From contig CM075941.1 of the NCBI GenBank assembly GCA_038030265.1, forward strand, positions 21,018,001-21,082,000: a DNA stretch of 64,000 bases, in the 5' to 3' direction. The DNA is from Corythucha ciliata (Eukaryota > Arthropoda > Insecta > Hemiptera > Tingidae). A program made the position numbers and the translations under genes. Each line of letters begins with the position of its first letter. Position 1 is the stretch's first letter. This document shows positions 46,420 to 58,602 of the stretch, in pieces. Under the pieces are notes generated by a model that was given only the letters and a program-made list of their open reading frames with translations, did no database searches and was not told the origin of the DNA.

Positions 46420-47720
46420 CAGTTGGACGCGAAATTCGATGTTTCAGGTCTTTATTTCCATGAAATAGCAAGTTTCTGAACTATTTTTACGCGGAATAGC
46501 AATTTTCTGGACCATTCTTTTAGTAGGCGCGGATCCTGGTCAAACCGGTCGTGACTATAGGCCCGACTAATATCCGTGTAATTGGTAAAGCTAAAATATT
46601 TGTACACGAGTGTGCAAATTTCGGTCCAGATTTGAGCGAAATTCCAAGTTTCCCGGCTTAATATCCGGGAAATTGCAAGATTTGGGTCTTTACTTGGTGA
46701 AATTGCAATTTTCTGACCTTATTTGTTCGCGAAATTGCTTGTTTACCTGGAAAAAGCGAAAAGTACCATTCGCGCCTCCCGGAGGCAACTTCGCTGCTAA
46801 AACAGAGAAAAATACGTTGATCCCTAGTTTTTGTATGTCCTTAGGCGGCTAAAATTGAATAGGCGCACTAATGTGATGTTTTCAGGGCAAGTAAGCGGTT
46901 AAAATTTTGGAAAGGGCTGATATTTGAGCCTAACATTGAGAAAAAGCACTAATTCGAGGTTTCTCGATGCAACTCCAGACCAAAATTGAGAATAACGCTA
47001 ATTTGGGGGTGAAATTAGCAAGCCATACACGAAAGCCATACGAAAAACGCCTAAATCGCGGCTAAAATTCTTCAAAATACTTGATCCATTCACGGTAAAA
47101 CGCGTCACTTTGGGGCTAAAATTAAGAAAAAGTGCTAAAAGCGTGGATGAAATGTAGAAAAAGCAGTAATTCGCGCAGTTAAAATTACGAAACACGCTAA
47201 TTCACGTCTATTAAATTGCTGAAAGTGCTAAATCACTGTTAAAATTGGGGAAAATCGCTCATTAGCAACTGAAATTGAAAAAATCGCTAGTTAACCGAAA
47301 AAATTGAGAAGAAGCGCAAAGTGTGGAAAACCCGTTGAAATGGAGAAAACGCCAATTCACGGTTTCTGAAGGTAACTTCGTGGCTGAAAGTGAACAAAAT
47401 CGCTAATTCGCGGCAAAAATCGAGAAAAGTGGCTACATTATTGGTTAAACTGGAAACATTTGCTAATTTCCAGAAATACATTGGGAAAATGGCAAGTCGC
47501 GTGGGGTAACTTTGTATGGCTAAAATGAGGAAAAAGAGCTCATCAGCGGCTAAAGTGAAAATACACAAATTCACGGCAAAAATTGAGAAAAATCGCTAAT
47601 TCGCGACTAAAATCAGTCATTGGTAGCTAAAATTAAGAAAACGTGTCAATTCGTGATTTTGTGAAAAATTCCGTGCCAAAATTGCTCATCTATAGTTCTT
47701 CGGACAGATCTGTGACTAAT
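46420..47720 (+). repeat. Decayed ~30-bp repeat fields (families E and B)
   Basis: 46420-46760 has variants of GCGAAATTGCAAGTTTC-GG-CTTAAT (family E). 46850-47670 has variants of GCTAATTCGCGGCTAAAATTGAGAAAAATC (family B, written here as a composite). Both have roughly 28-33-base spacing and heavy divergence. Open frames here are translations of the repeat. Confidence 0.7.
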
Positions 47721-49166
47721 AAGCGCTAATACCAAAACTCTCGAGTTTGGTCAGTTGGGCAAGCAAGGGATGAGGAGGGACCTCGTAGAGATTTCCGCCC
47801 CGGGGACCGGATAGGCGTAGGTTCACCACTGATCCCGCGATTGGCCAATTCGCTCGAAGGCTGCGGCTAGCTGTGGCACAGTGCTCTCGACTTCGTGAGG
47901 GCGTTCAACAAATCGCGCACCATCCGAGGACGTTGTTTTACTAGTGCATCTAGTGCTGACAATTTATTATTATTATGGAACCCCCTTAGTACATGAACGA
48001 AGTGCAACAGCTCAATCAGCGTGTGTCGTACAAAAAAGTCTTCCTCTTCACCGTCATCTCCTTCTTCTAGTTCGATTTGTCTTAACCCCCTCCCCCACAT
48101 CATACAATTTATCAAAGTGTGCCGCCCCTCAAAATCTGTCGCCCAGGGCCACAGCCCCGGCAGTCCTCCGCCATAATCCAACCCTGCCTGGGAGCCACAA
48201 ATTTTCTCCTGAAGGAAATCGCTTTTTAAGACCCAAAAGAATACTTTGACACCTTGAAAATGTCCGAAAGATGTTTCAATTATTTGTTCGACAAAATTCA
48301 GTCAAAAATTCAACGAAATGACACAAATCTAATGTAAGAAGCGCAGTACCCGCAACTACAAAATTGCAGGCAGTTCTGTACTTGCTTCATACTGGATGCA
48401 GTTTCTAACATATAAATGCAAAGGAGAAGAGGGGTGTGGCATAGCTCCATGCACGGTTCCACTCGTGGCCTTAACCGCATAGAGAAAAAAAAGTCGCCTT
48501 TAAAAAAATCACTTTTGTTTCAATTACTCTTTCTGAATATGAATAATACACCCTTGCAATCGGTTGGGTCAACTTTTTACAACTATCTCTCAAAAACATT
48601 TCTTGTACGTTTTATCATGTCTAGATTCAATTCTTGATTGTCCGTCCGTCGTAGGGGCCATATTTTGGCTCAGGATTGCCCGAAGAAAAAAAAACTCATT
48701 TTTTCACACATAGATTTCATTTGCGATCTATTTGGTCCAAAATGCAACTTCCTCATTAATGAAATCGTGTGATTTATGAATTAAAACATGAAAAATATAA
48801 TTTATAAGTAATGCTTGTGAAAAGGGGACTAATAATTATAAAAAGTCACAGAAAGGAACACAGAAAATCAGAAAATAATAAGACAAATTGTTTAATTTGT
48901 CAGTTGTATAAATACACGACAAGCTGTCAATAAAATTATCAGTGAAGGCAGGCGAACCCGCGGACGATAGGCAAAGTGAGGAAGGGACTGCATGGTTGGG
49001 GATGGTACTCAACCGAAAAAATATAGTTGACTGGCAAGAGCTGGCTAAACCACTTGCTAGGCTACTTGACTAAATGGTCGGCGTACGCACTTGTTTAGCT
49101 ACTAATCTACTTACGCACTCGACTAAATTGCTCGAACATCGTGAACATTTTAAGTGGACAGACTAA
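47721..49166. other. Intergenic, no gene confirmed
   Basis: A 104-codon minus-strand frame (47867-48181) contains an acidic run and ALDALVKQRPRMVRDLLNAL, but it has no recognisable family or splice context, so it is not called. ATGCAACTTCCTCATT at 48742-48757 is an inverted copy of the MITE end seen at 36404. Confidence 0.4.
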
Positions 49167-49307
49167 AGCCCTGTTCACACGATGCAATGTTTGAAGCTAA
49201 ATTGCACGCTGGATTTTTAAAAACATCCGGTCACTACCAAGGAACATATGTTTTTAAAAAACCAGCATGCAATTTAACTTCAAACATTGCATCGTGTGAA
49301 CAGGGCT
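49167..49307. mobile_element. MITE with TAA target duplication (PIF/Harbinger-like)
   Basis: The ends AGCCCTGTTCACACGATGCA and TGCATCGTGTGAACAGGGCT are perfect inverted repeats, and inner parts also pair (TTTTTAAAAACAT region). It is flanked by TAA at 49164-49166 and 49308-49310. A 3-bp TAA duplication suits PIF/Harbinger elements. 141 bp, non-coding. Confidence 0.88.
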
Positions 49308-49497
49308 TAAGTTTCCCATCATTTTTTTTTTTAGTTTTTTTAAGTGACCGCGGATCCACACGGCAGCGCCTGAAATCGGTCACAAAATCAGCGAATTTGT
49401 CAATTTTGAGCCTGAAATTCACGAAATTGCTAGTTTTTCGTTTATATTTGCGCTAAATTGCAAATTTCTGGGCTTTTTCAATCTCAATTTGGGTCTT

Positions 49498-49637
49498 AGG
49501 GGCGTATTCAGAAACCCACCTTTACAAAGCCTTAACTAAAGGAGTTGAAAAATGTGATGGTTTATAAAAAGGTGTCATCTGTTTTGAAGCGCTTAAAGGA
49601 GTTGTAAAGGTTAAGGTTGGTTTCTGAATACGGCCCT
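49498..49637. mobile_element. MITE (TIR GGGGCGTATTCAGAAACC)
   Basis: The left end GGGGCGTATTCAGAAACC and right end GGTTTCTGAATACGGCCCTC are inverted, and the inner segments CACCTTTACAAAGCCTTAAC and TTGTAAAGGTTAAGG pair as well. About 140 bp, non-coding; the superfamily is not assigned. Confidence 0.8.
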
Positions 49638-50110
49638 CATCAATCTTATAAATAAAAATGCCGAGATTTGCACAAAATTTCAAGTTTCAGGCCTTTTTTT
49701 AGTGACCACTGAACGAGGTCTAGCTGGCATTTTGCAGAGCCTGCAACATTTTGGAGCTTAATGGCTGGATAATTGGAAGTATCAAGTTTCCTGACTGAAT
49801 TTCCGCGAAATCGACAGTTTTTGGTCTTAATTTAAGCGAAAATGCAAGTTAAGGGACTTAATTTAAGCAAATAAGTCGCAAGTTTCGGGACGGCAGAGCC
49901 GGTCACAGAGCCAGGTCACCGTTTCTGTGACCGGCTCTGCCGTCACAGCCTGATGAATTTGGAAGTTTCCTGACTGAATATCCGCGAAAATGCAAGTTTC
50001 AGGTCTTAATTCCTGTGAAAATGCAAGTTTCGAGTCGGTAATGAGTGGCGAAATTGCCAGTTTTTGGATTATTCTTTTCTGCCCTTTAGTCCACCAGGCC
50101 ACGGAAGCAC
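49638..50110 (+). repeat. Family E decayed repeats with a perfect GC-rich hairpin
   Basis: Units of (GCG)AAAATGCAAGTTTC-GG-CTTAATT recur about every 30-35 bases. Within them, a perfect 19-bp inverted repeat CGGCAGAGCCGGTCACAGA lies at 49891-49909 and 49924-49942 with a 14-base loop. Confidence 0.7.
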
Positions 50111-51456
50111 CCCAAGCTTGATGAATAGCCGCAAAATTTACATCTTTCGTTCAAACAAAAAACTGTATCGCCCATCATAATTATTAATTTACTAATTATG
50201 ATTTATTTATATTTTATTTAATTTAATAATTATAAATTAATAATATAATGCCTAAATAATTAATATTCAGGCATTATATTTCAATATCAATTAAAAAAAT
50301 AAATGCATAAATAATAATAAAAAAAACAAAGGTTACATCGGGATTACCTGCGCCTTCTTCGAAAGGAGGGAATTAAAACGTGTTATGACGTATTTTTTAT
50401 TTAATTGATAATTGATATCAGAAATAAAATTAAAATGCCTGAAGTTGAAGAGGTCGACGCATCAGTCAATGAAACGTCTGTGTTGTTTTTTTGTCCATAT
50501 TGGTCGATACTATTTAATTAATTTACATCTTTCGTAGCTAAATGCCAGTGACTTTACAAGTTTCGGGGTTGAATATACGAAATTGGAAGTTAGCAATTGT
50601 TTTTTGTACGCTGGACTTTGCAATTTGTGTTTACTACAGGACCCTTCCAGTCCATTTTCCTAGTAAAAAAAAATCTGGTCACCGTAATTATAGGGCCAAA
50701 AACCTACGGACCGGTGAACTGAGTTAGTACAACCGGCTTGGGCTAGAGCTCCCGCAGCTCATACGTGGAATATGCGTGGAATGGACCATGAGCCGATTAG
50801 TCGGCTTCCAAGTTTATGTTGGAACATTTTTCTGCTAGAAGTCCGTAGTGTGAGGCTGAATTGACCGTTACGTGTATGAGCTTTGGCAATTTTCGAAGTT
50901 AAAGTTGAAAATTCTCTCGACCGGGTTGTCTGTTCCTGATGAAAAATGTGCCTATCCTTAGCGAATAACCAGTTATTTTTTGACAACTTGCCAGTTGGTG
51001 GACCTTAAAAATTAAGTTTTAGATCGAAATTCAAGATTTCATGGCTAAATAACTGAACAAAATTCTCATTCTCACACGCTGAATCATTGCCTGCGGTAAT
51101 TACTTTCGTTAATAAGAAGTTGACAGAGCATGACAGCTTAAATCTCTTTTTTCTCCTAAAAATGTCTATTTTTGAGGAGGATACATCATTGGAAGTAAAA
51201 TTGCACCAAAGTGAGAAGAACGTTGGCGCACTAGTCATCATAGCTAACGTCAGACAGTCCATTAATCATCAACAACAACAAACCAAAGCAAAAAAAAATT
51301 CCCACGTCACAGTTAGCTAAACATAACTATTGAATTGACCCACATAAAAGATTGGAAAATTGAACAACCAAATGGGATTAACGATAAACTGAAAATACCA
51401 TGTCCAAACATTGTAAAAATTCAAAATTATTACTAAAAAAAATCGTAGAAACTCAC
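50111..51456. other. Intergenic, very AT-rich; small MITE-like hairpin
   Basis: 50180-50330 is nearly pure A+T. A perfect 12-bp inverted repeat AATATAATGCCT is at 50242-50253 and 50269-50280. No coding sequence is recognised; if the candidate exon at 51457-51527 is real, this is its first intron. Confidence 0.4.
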
Positions 51457-51527
51457 TTGACGTCCGAATTTGCGACGTTTACATTTTGCACTTGTGTTGG
51501 GCTGTTTTGATTTCCAGGCATTGTCAT
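51457..51527 (-). CDS. Candidate first coding exon, unidentified protein
   Basis: On the minus strand ATG at 51527 opens a 23-codon stretch MTMPGNQNSPTQVQNVNVAN that ends at a consensus donor AA|GTGAGT (51457/51456). The N/Q-rich composition is unlike the AT-rich flanks. Downstream exons were not found in the window's recognisable sequence, and the family is unknown. It lies on the same strand as RFC3, about 500 bp beyond its stop. Confidence 0.35.
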
Positions 51528-52034
51528 GCTGGCCCGAGGGTTGTTCGTCTTTTTACATTTAATTCGCACGGGCTTAGAACCCGCTAAGCATCGTCAAAAT
51601 AAAATTTAAAGAGGGCAAAAAGAAAAACAATACAAACTCTATCAATATCAAACTACTGCAGTGATGTTAGGAGTTCGGGAAGACTGATAGTGCGATAAGA
51701 CTTGGAGAATGACTAAACGAGGGGGGGGGAGTACTCCGGTTGTTGTTGTCAATTTGTCATACTTCAATAATCTATTCTGGGAGCAGCAAAAGCTGCTATA
51801 GTGAGAAAGCGGTTGAAACCAGTGGCGTAACCCAAAACTGTAAATTTTGCCTCGCAATATCCTTTCTTTTTCTGATTTGAATGTCGGTGAAACTCCCAAA
51901 AAAAAATTAGGAAGGGAAACACCCTCTTTTTACGTTCTGACCACACAGCCTCAAAAGTGCTGCATTATAATTATATAGGCTTCCCAATAAAAAGACGGAA
52001 ATATATTTTAAAGATATCCTAACAACAGGACAAT
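51528..52034. other. Space between RFC3 and the candidate exon, no gene seen
   Basis: Contains a G tract at 51721 and would include the RFC3 3' UTR. No canonical AATAAA is evident on the minus strand close to the RFC3 stop. Confidence 0.4.
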
Positions 52035-53404
52035 TTACATGGCTCCCAAGCCTTCTTCCAAGTAGTTCAAGTAAAGCGTCATGAAATTGGCAACAAACGC
52101 TTCTAAGTGGAAAATAGCCTTGGAGCCCAGGCGTAACTGATGTTCATACCGGGCTGCCAGCTCGACTATTTTTGGTTTCAATTTCGAGTCGCAGTTTTTG
52201 GCAAGTTCAGTTAGAAGATTCTGCAATTAAAAATGTTCTTAGAATTTGGTTTGTTAATGGTTATTGGTGGTGTATTTACTTTAAATAAGACATCCGTTGG
52301 AATGCCGTGAACCAATAACTCGTACAGCCTACTGCGGACGTCCATCAGTTTCTTGGGTGTTTGTTCCGAGAGAATCACTTTGGCGGTCTCTCTAATGTAG
52401 GCCAACCAATCCGGTTCCATGACTGTCTGGTCAGGCTCAAATGGGTACCTGAAAGAAAAAAAATGTTATTATCTGCTAAAATAATAGCAAGAACCGTCGG
52501 GATTTTTACTGCTGGACTTTGCAGGTTTCGAGCATTAAAATGGCTCGACGAAGGTTTCTCTCGGATTTGTCCGCTATTTTTTCAGCCAACGGCACGGGTA
52601 TACTGAGACCCTCCTTCTTGCAAATATTCTGCAAACAGTTGACAATCTGTTGCGTGGTGGGAGCGGGCACTCGTATGGAAAGGCAACGGGACTTGATGGG
52701 ACCGATGACTTGAGAAGTGGAATTGGCGCACAGGATGAGACGACAGGTGGCGACGTATTTTTCCATCGTTCGACGCAGAGCGTGCTGAGCATCTTTGGAG
52801 AGACGGTCGACTTCGGTGAGGACGATTACTACAGGGATAAGACACACTTGAAGTTATGATATGTGACATGAGAGGAGGCGGTTTGCGGAGACCTTTAAAT
52901 TCTCTTTGTCCGGATGAATCAAGTTGATGAGTTTGTGCTGCGCTTTTTATGAGTTCCATTACGACCACACGGTCGTGTATGCCAGCATCGCTTGGATTGA
53001 CTTCTATGTGGTAATTACTTGCTACAGTCATAACGTCTATTTTCTTATTCGAGGGTGTCTAATGAAATAATTTCCGTTAGCTACCTTTCAAGACGTCCCC
53101 TTCTCCAAGAACTTAACTCACAGTAAATGTCGTTTGCTCCATTCGAAGACGCTCTACCCCATTACCGTACAGCTCCTTCAACAAGGCCATAATACGAGTC
53201 TTTTTACCGGCTCCTGAAGGTCCATAGAAGAGCAAATGAGGAAAATCTCCTTGATTCACCTAATCAAGAGGGACCAGATTAATCGTAGAAGAGGTCAATG
53301 AATACTTTGTGATTTACTAGATTTTTCAAATGTTGCGCCTGAGTCAAGTGATAGTCCAATTTGCTCAAAGAAGTTGGTCGGTATTTATCTACCCAGAGAC
53401 TCAT
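52035..53404 (-). CDS. RFC3: Replication factor C subunit 3 (38-kDa clamp-loader subunit)
   Basis: Six coding exons on the minus strand, 53404-53318, 53259-53122, 53058-52893, 52828-52510, 52448-52280 and 52220-52035, join in phase to 354 residues; human RFC3 is 356. The start [10 protein letters not shown] is the canonical RFC3 start. Walker A is GPSGAGKKT (about 42-50), the Walker B region is [10 protein letters not shown] (about 131-140), where T replaces the Asp of other RFC subunits as usual for RFC3, and the SRC motif IKSRC is at about 175-179. The C-terminal collar domain has [17 protein letters not shown]. Family knowledge: RFC3 is one of the four small subunits shared by the RFC1, ATAD5, CTF18 and RAD17 clamp loaders, which open and close PCNA or 9-1-1 on DNA. 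For exon 4 the acceptor at 52829-52830 was preferred to one 16 bases upstream because it restores [10 protein letters not shown] without inserted residues. No breaks are seen. Confidence 0.96.
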
Positions 53405-53639
53405 TTTTTAAAGAAAATTTACAACAACCACATGAGCAGAGAAAGTTTTATCAAAGAAGTAAAGAACTATCACGGAAGAAGTCATTATTGGCGCCAAAAT
53501 AGTCTCGGTATCGCGGGAGGATTCTGATTGCCGAAGGCCGGTAGATTATCTGTTGCTTTTAGTTGGCCCTAGCAGGTTCCGCCTTGCTCACGCCGCTGGA
53601 TCTTCATCTGTGACTGTGACTGTTCCGTGTTCCCCAAAA

Positions 53640-55030
53640 ACTGAATTTTTACGAAAAGGGTTAGAATCAGTCAAAAACTAACTTTTCCGATTGTAAAATA
53701 TCATTATAGCCTTCTATTTAGGATTGTCTTCCAAAAACTGACAATGTTTTCCCCAGAAATATTGATACTTGTAGAATGGGCTTACGCCCTCCAACCGAAA
53801 TCCGAATTTCCAACTTCTTGCCTGAGAGACGTTAAAAACTGAGATTTTTAAACCCAAAACTGAAGATTTTACTCTGAAACTGAATATTTAATCTGAAACA
53901 TCCGAATTGTTATTCCAAAACTGAAGTTTTCACAACACAACTGCGACGATTTTACTCCAAACTTTAAGTGTTCTTCGTCCGATGGTTTCACGACAAAAAC
54001 TGGCCATATATTACCTAAAACCGTGTCGGTTTTAACCCCAAAACTAACGATTTCATCCAAAAAAAAACTCATGTTAAGCCCCTGGAACTAACCATTTCAC
54101 CCTAAAACTGATGGCACCACCCCAAAACTGGACTTTTTAACTCAAAATTGACAATTTCACCACAATGCTGACGATTTGTTCCCAAATAAGACGAGATTAC
54201 ACCAAAGCAGACGTGTTACACCTCAAAAGATGTCACTACAAAACTAACGATTTTGCCCCAAAATGACTGTTTTACTTTCAAAATCTTAATATATTTCAAA
54301 TTTCATCCCAAAAACGCACGTTACGTTACTTACCTAAACTGACGATTTTACCCTAAATCGGACGAAATTTTTAGTTTTGAGGTAAAATCGCTATTTTTTT
54401 TTTTTTTTTTTTTAGGGTGAAATCAGCAGTTTCGTTGTGAAAGTTTCGTTTTCTGGTAATGGTTTTAAGGTAGAAACTTGAATTTTGGGTTAGAACACTT
54501 CCAGGTGGGTTAGTAAAACCAACAGTTTCGGGGTAAAATGTTCATTTTTTAGGAAAAACTGACAAATTTTCCTCAAAATGAAACGTTTCCCCCCATACTG
54601 GCGGTTTTACTACAAAACTGGCAACTTTTCCTCAAAACTTACTTTTTTAAACCCAAAATTGAAGTTTTTACCCCAAAACTGCTAACTTAAAACTGATGTT
54701 TTCACTACAATCTGGCGTTGAAGTTTTTTACAAAGGTGTAGGTATGTCTCTCCACAATGGGGAGAACCCTTGTAAAAAACTTCAATTCGAGTTAACTCTC
54801 CATCACTCCTTTGAGAGCGCTTACGTCATGAACAATCTGGCGATTATTCACCCTAAATAAATTAAGTGTTCTTGCTTCAAAACTAAAAATTTTACAACGA
54901 AACTGGTGGTTTTAGCACAAAAATGGTGATCTTACCATAAAATTGCGGGTTTATCACAAAAATGGCGATTTTAGTAGGTATACTGATATACATATTGTGA
55001 TTTTTGCACAAAACTGATAATTTCATCACT
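53640..55030 (+). repeat. Decayed ~22-27-bp repeat field (family C, 'CCCCAAAACTGACGATTTTA' type)
   Basis: Variants of CC-AAAACTGA-GATTTTAC recur throughout, switching orientation near 54370-54540 (GGTAAAATCG type) and back. A small inverted-repeat unit is embedded at 54718-54785, with TTGAAGTTTTTTACAAAGG facing CCCTTGTAAAAAACTTCAA. No gene. Confidence 0.75.
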
Positions 55031-55480
55031 AAGCTGGCAATTTTAGATTTCGGAGAAGCGTAATCCGAGAAATTGGGTTTTCAGTGAGTTAAACCTGGCG
55101 GAAATGAAAAATCTGCAAAATTAATTGTTGAGTTAGGCAAACCGCACACAATTGATTTTCCAGCCCCCAAACTCGATATCACGGCTTTCGTGAAACAAAT
55201 CCGCGAATTGATGTTTTTTATTGTAGATACCTAGCGAAATTTCAGCAGTTGGTTTCAAGTCGTGAGCCAAACGCACAAAAATGTTTTTTGAGGGCAAAAT
55301 GCGCCAAATCGGTTTAAAATTTGCAAAATTGGGGTTTTGATGCTGTTTTAGTTGAGTCACATCTGTGAAAATGTATTTTTTGTGCATAAAGATCCTCGAA
55401 ATATTGTTATTTTTTTTTTTTTTTTGTGAGCGAAATTCGAGAAATGATTTTTTCGTGAGCGTGAACGTAACAAAATGAGG
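55031..55480 (+). repeat. Family A decayed minisatellite
   Basis: Units such as CCGCGAAATTGGGTTTT-GAGT-AA recur about every 30-35 bases, in the same orientation as at 15250-17930. The minus-strand frame 55133-55387 is a translation of the repeat. Confidence 0.55.
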
Positions 55481-57189
55481 CGAACCTACGTTCCGACGCT
55501 ATCTAGGGGCGGCAGTTGACCCACTAAGTCTTCGCTTTCGAAAATCTAGGGGAGGGGAACTGCCCACCCCCAGCCCTCCTCTGGCTACGCCCATGATACT
55601 CGAGGATGAATTCTCAGCAGGAAAACTGATGGTTCATCAACTCAGAACGTACGTGGCGCTGGAAATCGTTAATTAATCACCAGGCGCTACAATTTGAACA
55701 GGAATGTGGCCGTTATCCGTCAAATACGAACATCTCTGATGAGAAACTGTCGTATGTAGCCTTTTATTCCATAATTGCTACGCGCCTGCGCGGTCTATTG
55801 CAGTGACCGTGCGGTCAACTTATTGTCGTCCGTGTTGGCTAAACCTGCCGTATTAAAGCCAAATATGTTGTACTGTGACAGCTCGGAAGGGCAGAATGCT
55901 CCGAATAAAACCGATCTGCGGGTTTTGCATTTCAAAAAACACAATTCGTGAGCTTAGAATGCTCAAAAATGAATTTAGAGAGATTTGTGTTTATTCATGA
56001 AATCCCAAAACAAAGTAACAATTTGCTTAAAAATTAATTTGCCTTTTGGAGCATGATGTACAGACATCAGAAAAAGTATAACAACGTTAATTGCCAATGA
56101 AGTTATCAAGACAGTGCTGCTAAACAATGCAAAAAGTAAAATAATCGCATAATGACAACGTATGAAACGATGTTAAAACTGAGAAAATATGAAAATAAAT
56201 GAATAAAAATTCGAAAGAACAAAAAGTAATTCGAATAACGATTTAATAAAACGTGTACAATCAAAATCAGGTCACCGTAATAAATTTTTAAAAAATTGAT
56301 TACATAATTACATATTACTAAAATAAATAAAAAAGCAAAGCGTGACTAGAAAAGTGACACATCACAGGCACGTATAGGAATTTTCCTAATTGACATAAGG
56401 ATTTTTGTCATGAAAGGTTCTGGTCGAGCACCACACCCAAAAGGTATAGTTACACTAGGCGACCCAGGGAACAGATCCGCCACCGCTAGGACAATCCGTG
56501 AGCTTGACATCACAAGACGGACAAAAAGTGCCTTAGATGCGAGCCGAGCTAGGTTTTTGGTCGCCTTCTCTGCATTTTTTAAAGTCAATTAAGCCCAGGG
56601 ACAGAAAATGGGTAGTAATAAAGCCCATGGTCTTGTAAGCAGTAGCGTAACGAGTTAGTGGTGAGGGGGGGAGGGAGGACCTCCCCGGCCACTCTCTATC
56701 AAAGGGAGACCCCTAAAAGCTTAAAGATGGAAAAATGAGGATCTTTAGGTTTCATGTTCATAGATGAAGGTACGTGAAGAGAAGTTCTGGGTTGGACGGT
56801 GATTTGGCTGAATATTTTTTTGATTCAGCACCCGGAAGTGCTGTTCCGAGAACTCGCACTAGTGTGCTGTTCTTCTCGGCAAGTACGTGGCTAAAAATTT
56901 GGAAAAAGCACTGATAATATTGGTAACTAACGTTCCAAAAAAGGCTAATTCACGGTTGATCCATGCAACTTAAAGACCACTCTTGCAATAGCAAATGCTA
57001 ATGCAAATAAACATAATATAATTCATTCATTCATTCAACTTATGGCGTTTTCCTGTCAATGCAATACAATCCACTCGTGTGGTGTAAGTTTTTCCACCCA
57101 TCCTCACTTAATTGAAACATGGAGGACGCTTATGGACGTTTATGGAAAGGACGCTGCACTACACTTGTGTAGTGTGTTGATTGGAAATC
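55481..57189. other. Intergenic, no gene seen
   Basis: AT-rich with a small GC-richer patch at 56405-56580 whose open frames on both strands mirror each other and match no family I know. The 56700-56770 segment is a diverged copy of 46330-46395. A CATT microrepeat lies at about 57021-57036. Confidence 0.45.
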
Positions 57190-58560
57190 GCTATTAAAGA
57201 CCATAACTGAGAAAAAATCGCTGATTCGCGGTGCATAGAGCCCATTTTACAAGTAAAATTTAGAAAAAGAAGAAGAAGAAGAAGAAGAAGAAGAAGAAGA
57301 AAAAAAAAAATGATGCGCTGTTCTTGGGCCAAGTCAACAGCTCAAATAGTATAAAAGCGCTAATTCCAGGCTAAAATTGAAATAATCACGGTTAAAATTG
57401 AGAAAACGACTAATTCACGGAAATAAGTGAGAAATGTCCTGTTTAACAGCTAAAATAGAGAAAAATAACTAAATCGGGAATACAATTGAAAAAACAGTCG
57501 CTAATTTACGTAGAAAAAACGCTACTTCGCGCGGCTAAAATTGAGGAAAAGCGCTAATTCGTGGAGCAAATTGAAAATATCGCTGATGAACGGCTAAAAT
57601 GGCTAATTCACTGAAGAAATTGAGAAAATCGCGTATTTCCGAATAAAGTGTAGAAAAAGAGTGCTCATCCGCGGCTAGGATTAAGAAAATGCAAATTCAC
57701 TGCTTCTCTGAAGCTATAATTTCGCGACTAAACTGAATAAAAAGAGCTAAATCGTGGCTATCAAATTGAGAAATATCGCCGATTCACGGCTAAAATTTAG
57801 AACATCGCTAATTCACAGATGAAATTGAGAAAAGTTTCCTAATTCATGGTTTCTCGATGCAGCTTTTTAAGACTGAAATTGCGAAAAAATCGCTGATTCG
57901 CGGTGTACAGGGGCCATTTTAATTTTACGAGTGAATTTTGAAAGAAAAAACGCTAAATGAGCTGTTTTTAATTGGGCCGTGTCCGAGGCAAAAATTGAGA
58001 AAAGGCGCTAATTCCGCGGCAAAAGAAAATCTCGGATAAAGAAAAACGCTAATTTTTCGCTCAAATTGAGAAAAATTGTTAATTCACAGATGTACATGTG
58101 AGTATGGCGCTAATTCGCTGCTACAGAATTGGAAAGAAAATCGCCAAATTCGCGGGATAAAACTCGACTGTGTGACTTGAATTTAGAAAAAGTGCTAATT
58201 CACGAAATAAAGAAGTAAGTTCACGGCTAACACTGAGAAAAATTCTAACTCTCGGCTGAAACTGAGTAAAATCGCAATTTAGCGGCTAGAATTGAAAAAA
58301 GTCTCTAATTTGTCAAGGGGATAAAAACACTACTTCACGGCTAAAATTGTGCAAAAGCGTTAAATACGAGGATAAAAATCGTTAACTCACGGCTAAAATT
58401 GAGAAAAACTATAACTCACGGCTGCAAAACTGAGTAAAATCGCTAATTAGCAGCTAAATTCGAGAAAGTTATCAATCCGTCAACTAATAGAATTGCGGGT
58501 AAAATTGAGAAAAAGCTCTATTTCGCTATCCATTCACGGGTGCCAAATCACTAGAATTTG
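57190..58560 (+). repeat. Family B decayed minisatellite and GAA microsatellite
   Basis: Variants of GCTAATTCACGGCTAAAATTGAGAAAA recur about every 28-33 bases, the same family and orientation as at 46850-47670. A (GAA)n tract with a poly-A tail occupies 57261-57310. Confidence 0.75.
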
Positions 58561-58602
58561 GTTCCGCGGCAACAACGTCAAAATCGAGTACGCTGGTTGT
58601 GA

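Noticed and set aside
52829..52844. Alternative acceptor for RFC3 exon 4
   Set aside because: In frame it would add codons for CLIP and neighbours between FK and VLTEVD, which the family lacks; the downstream acceptor gives the conserved junction.
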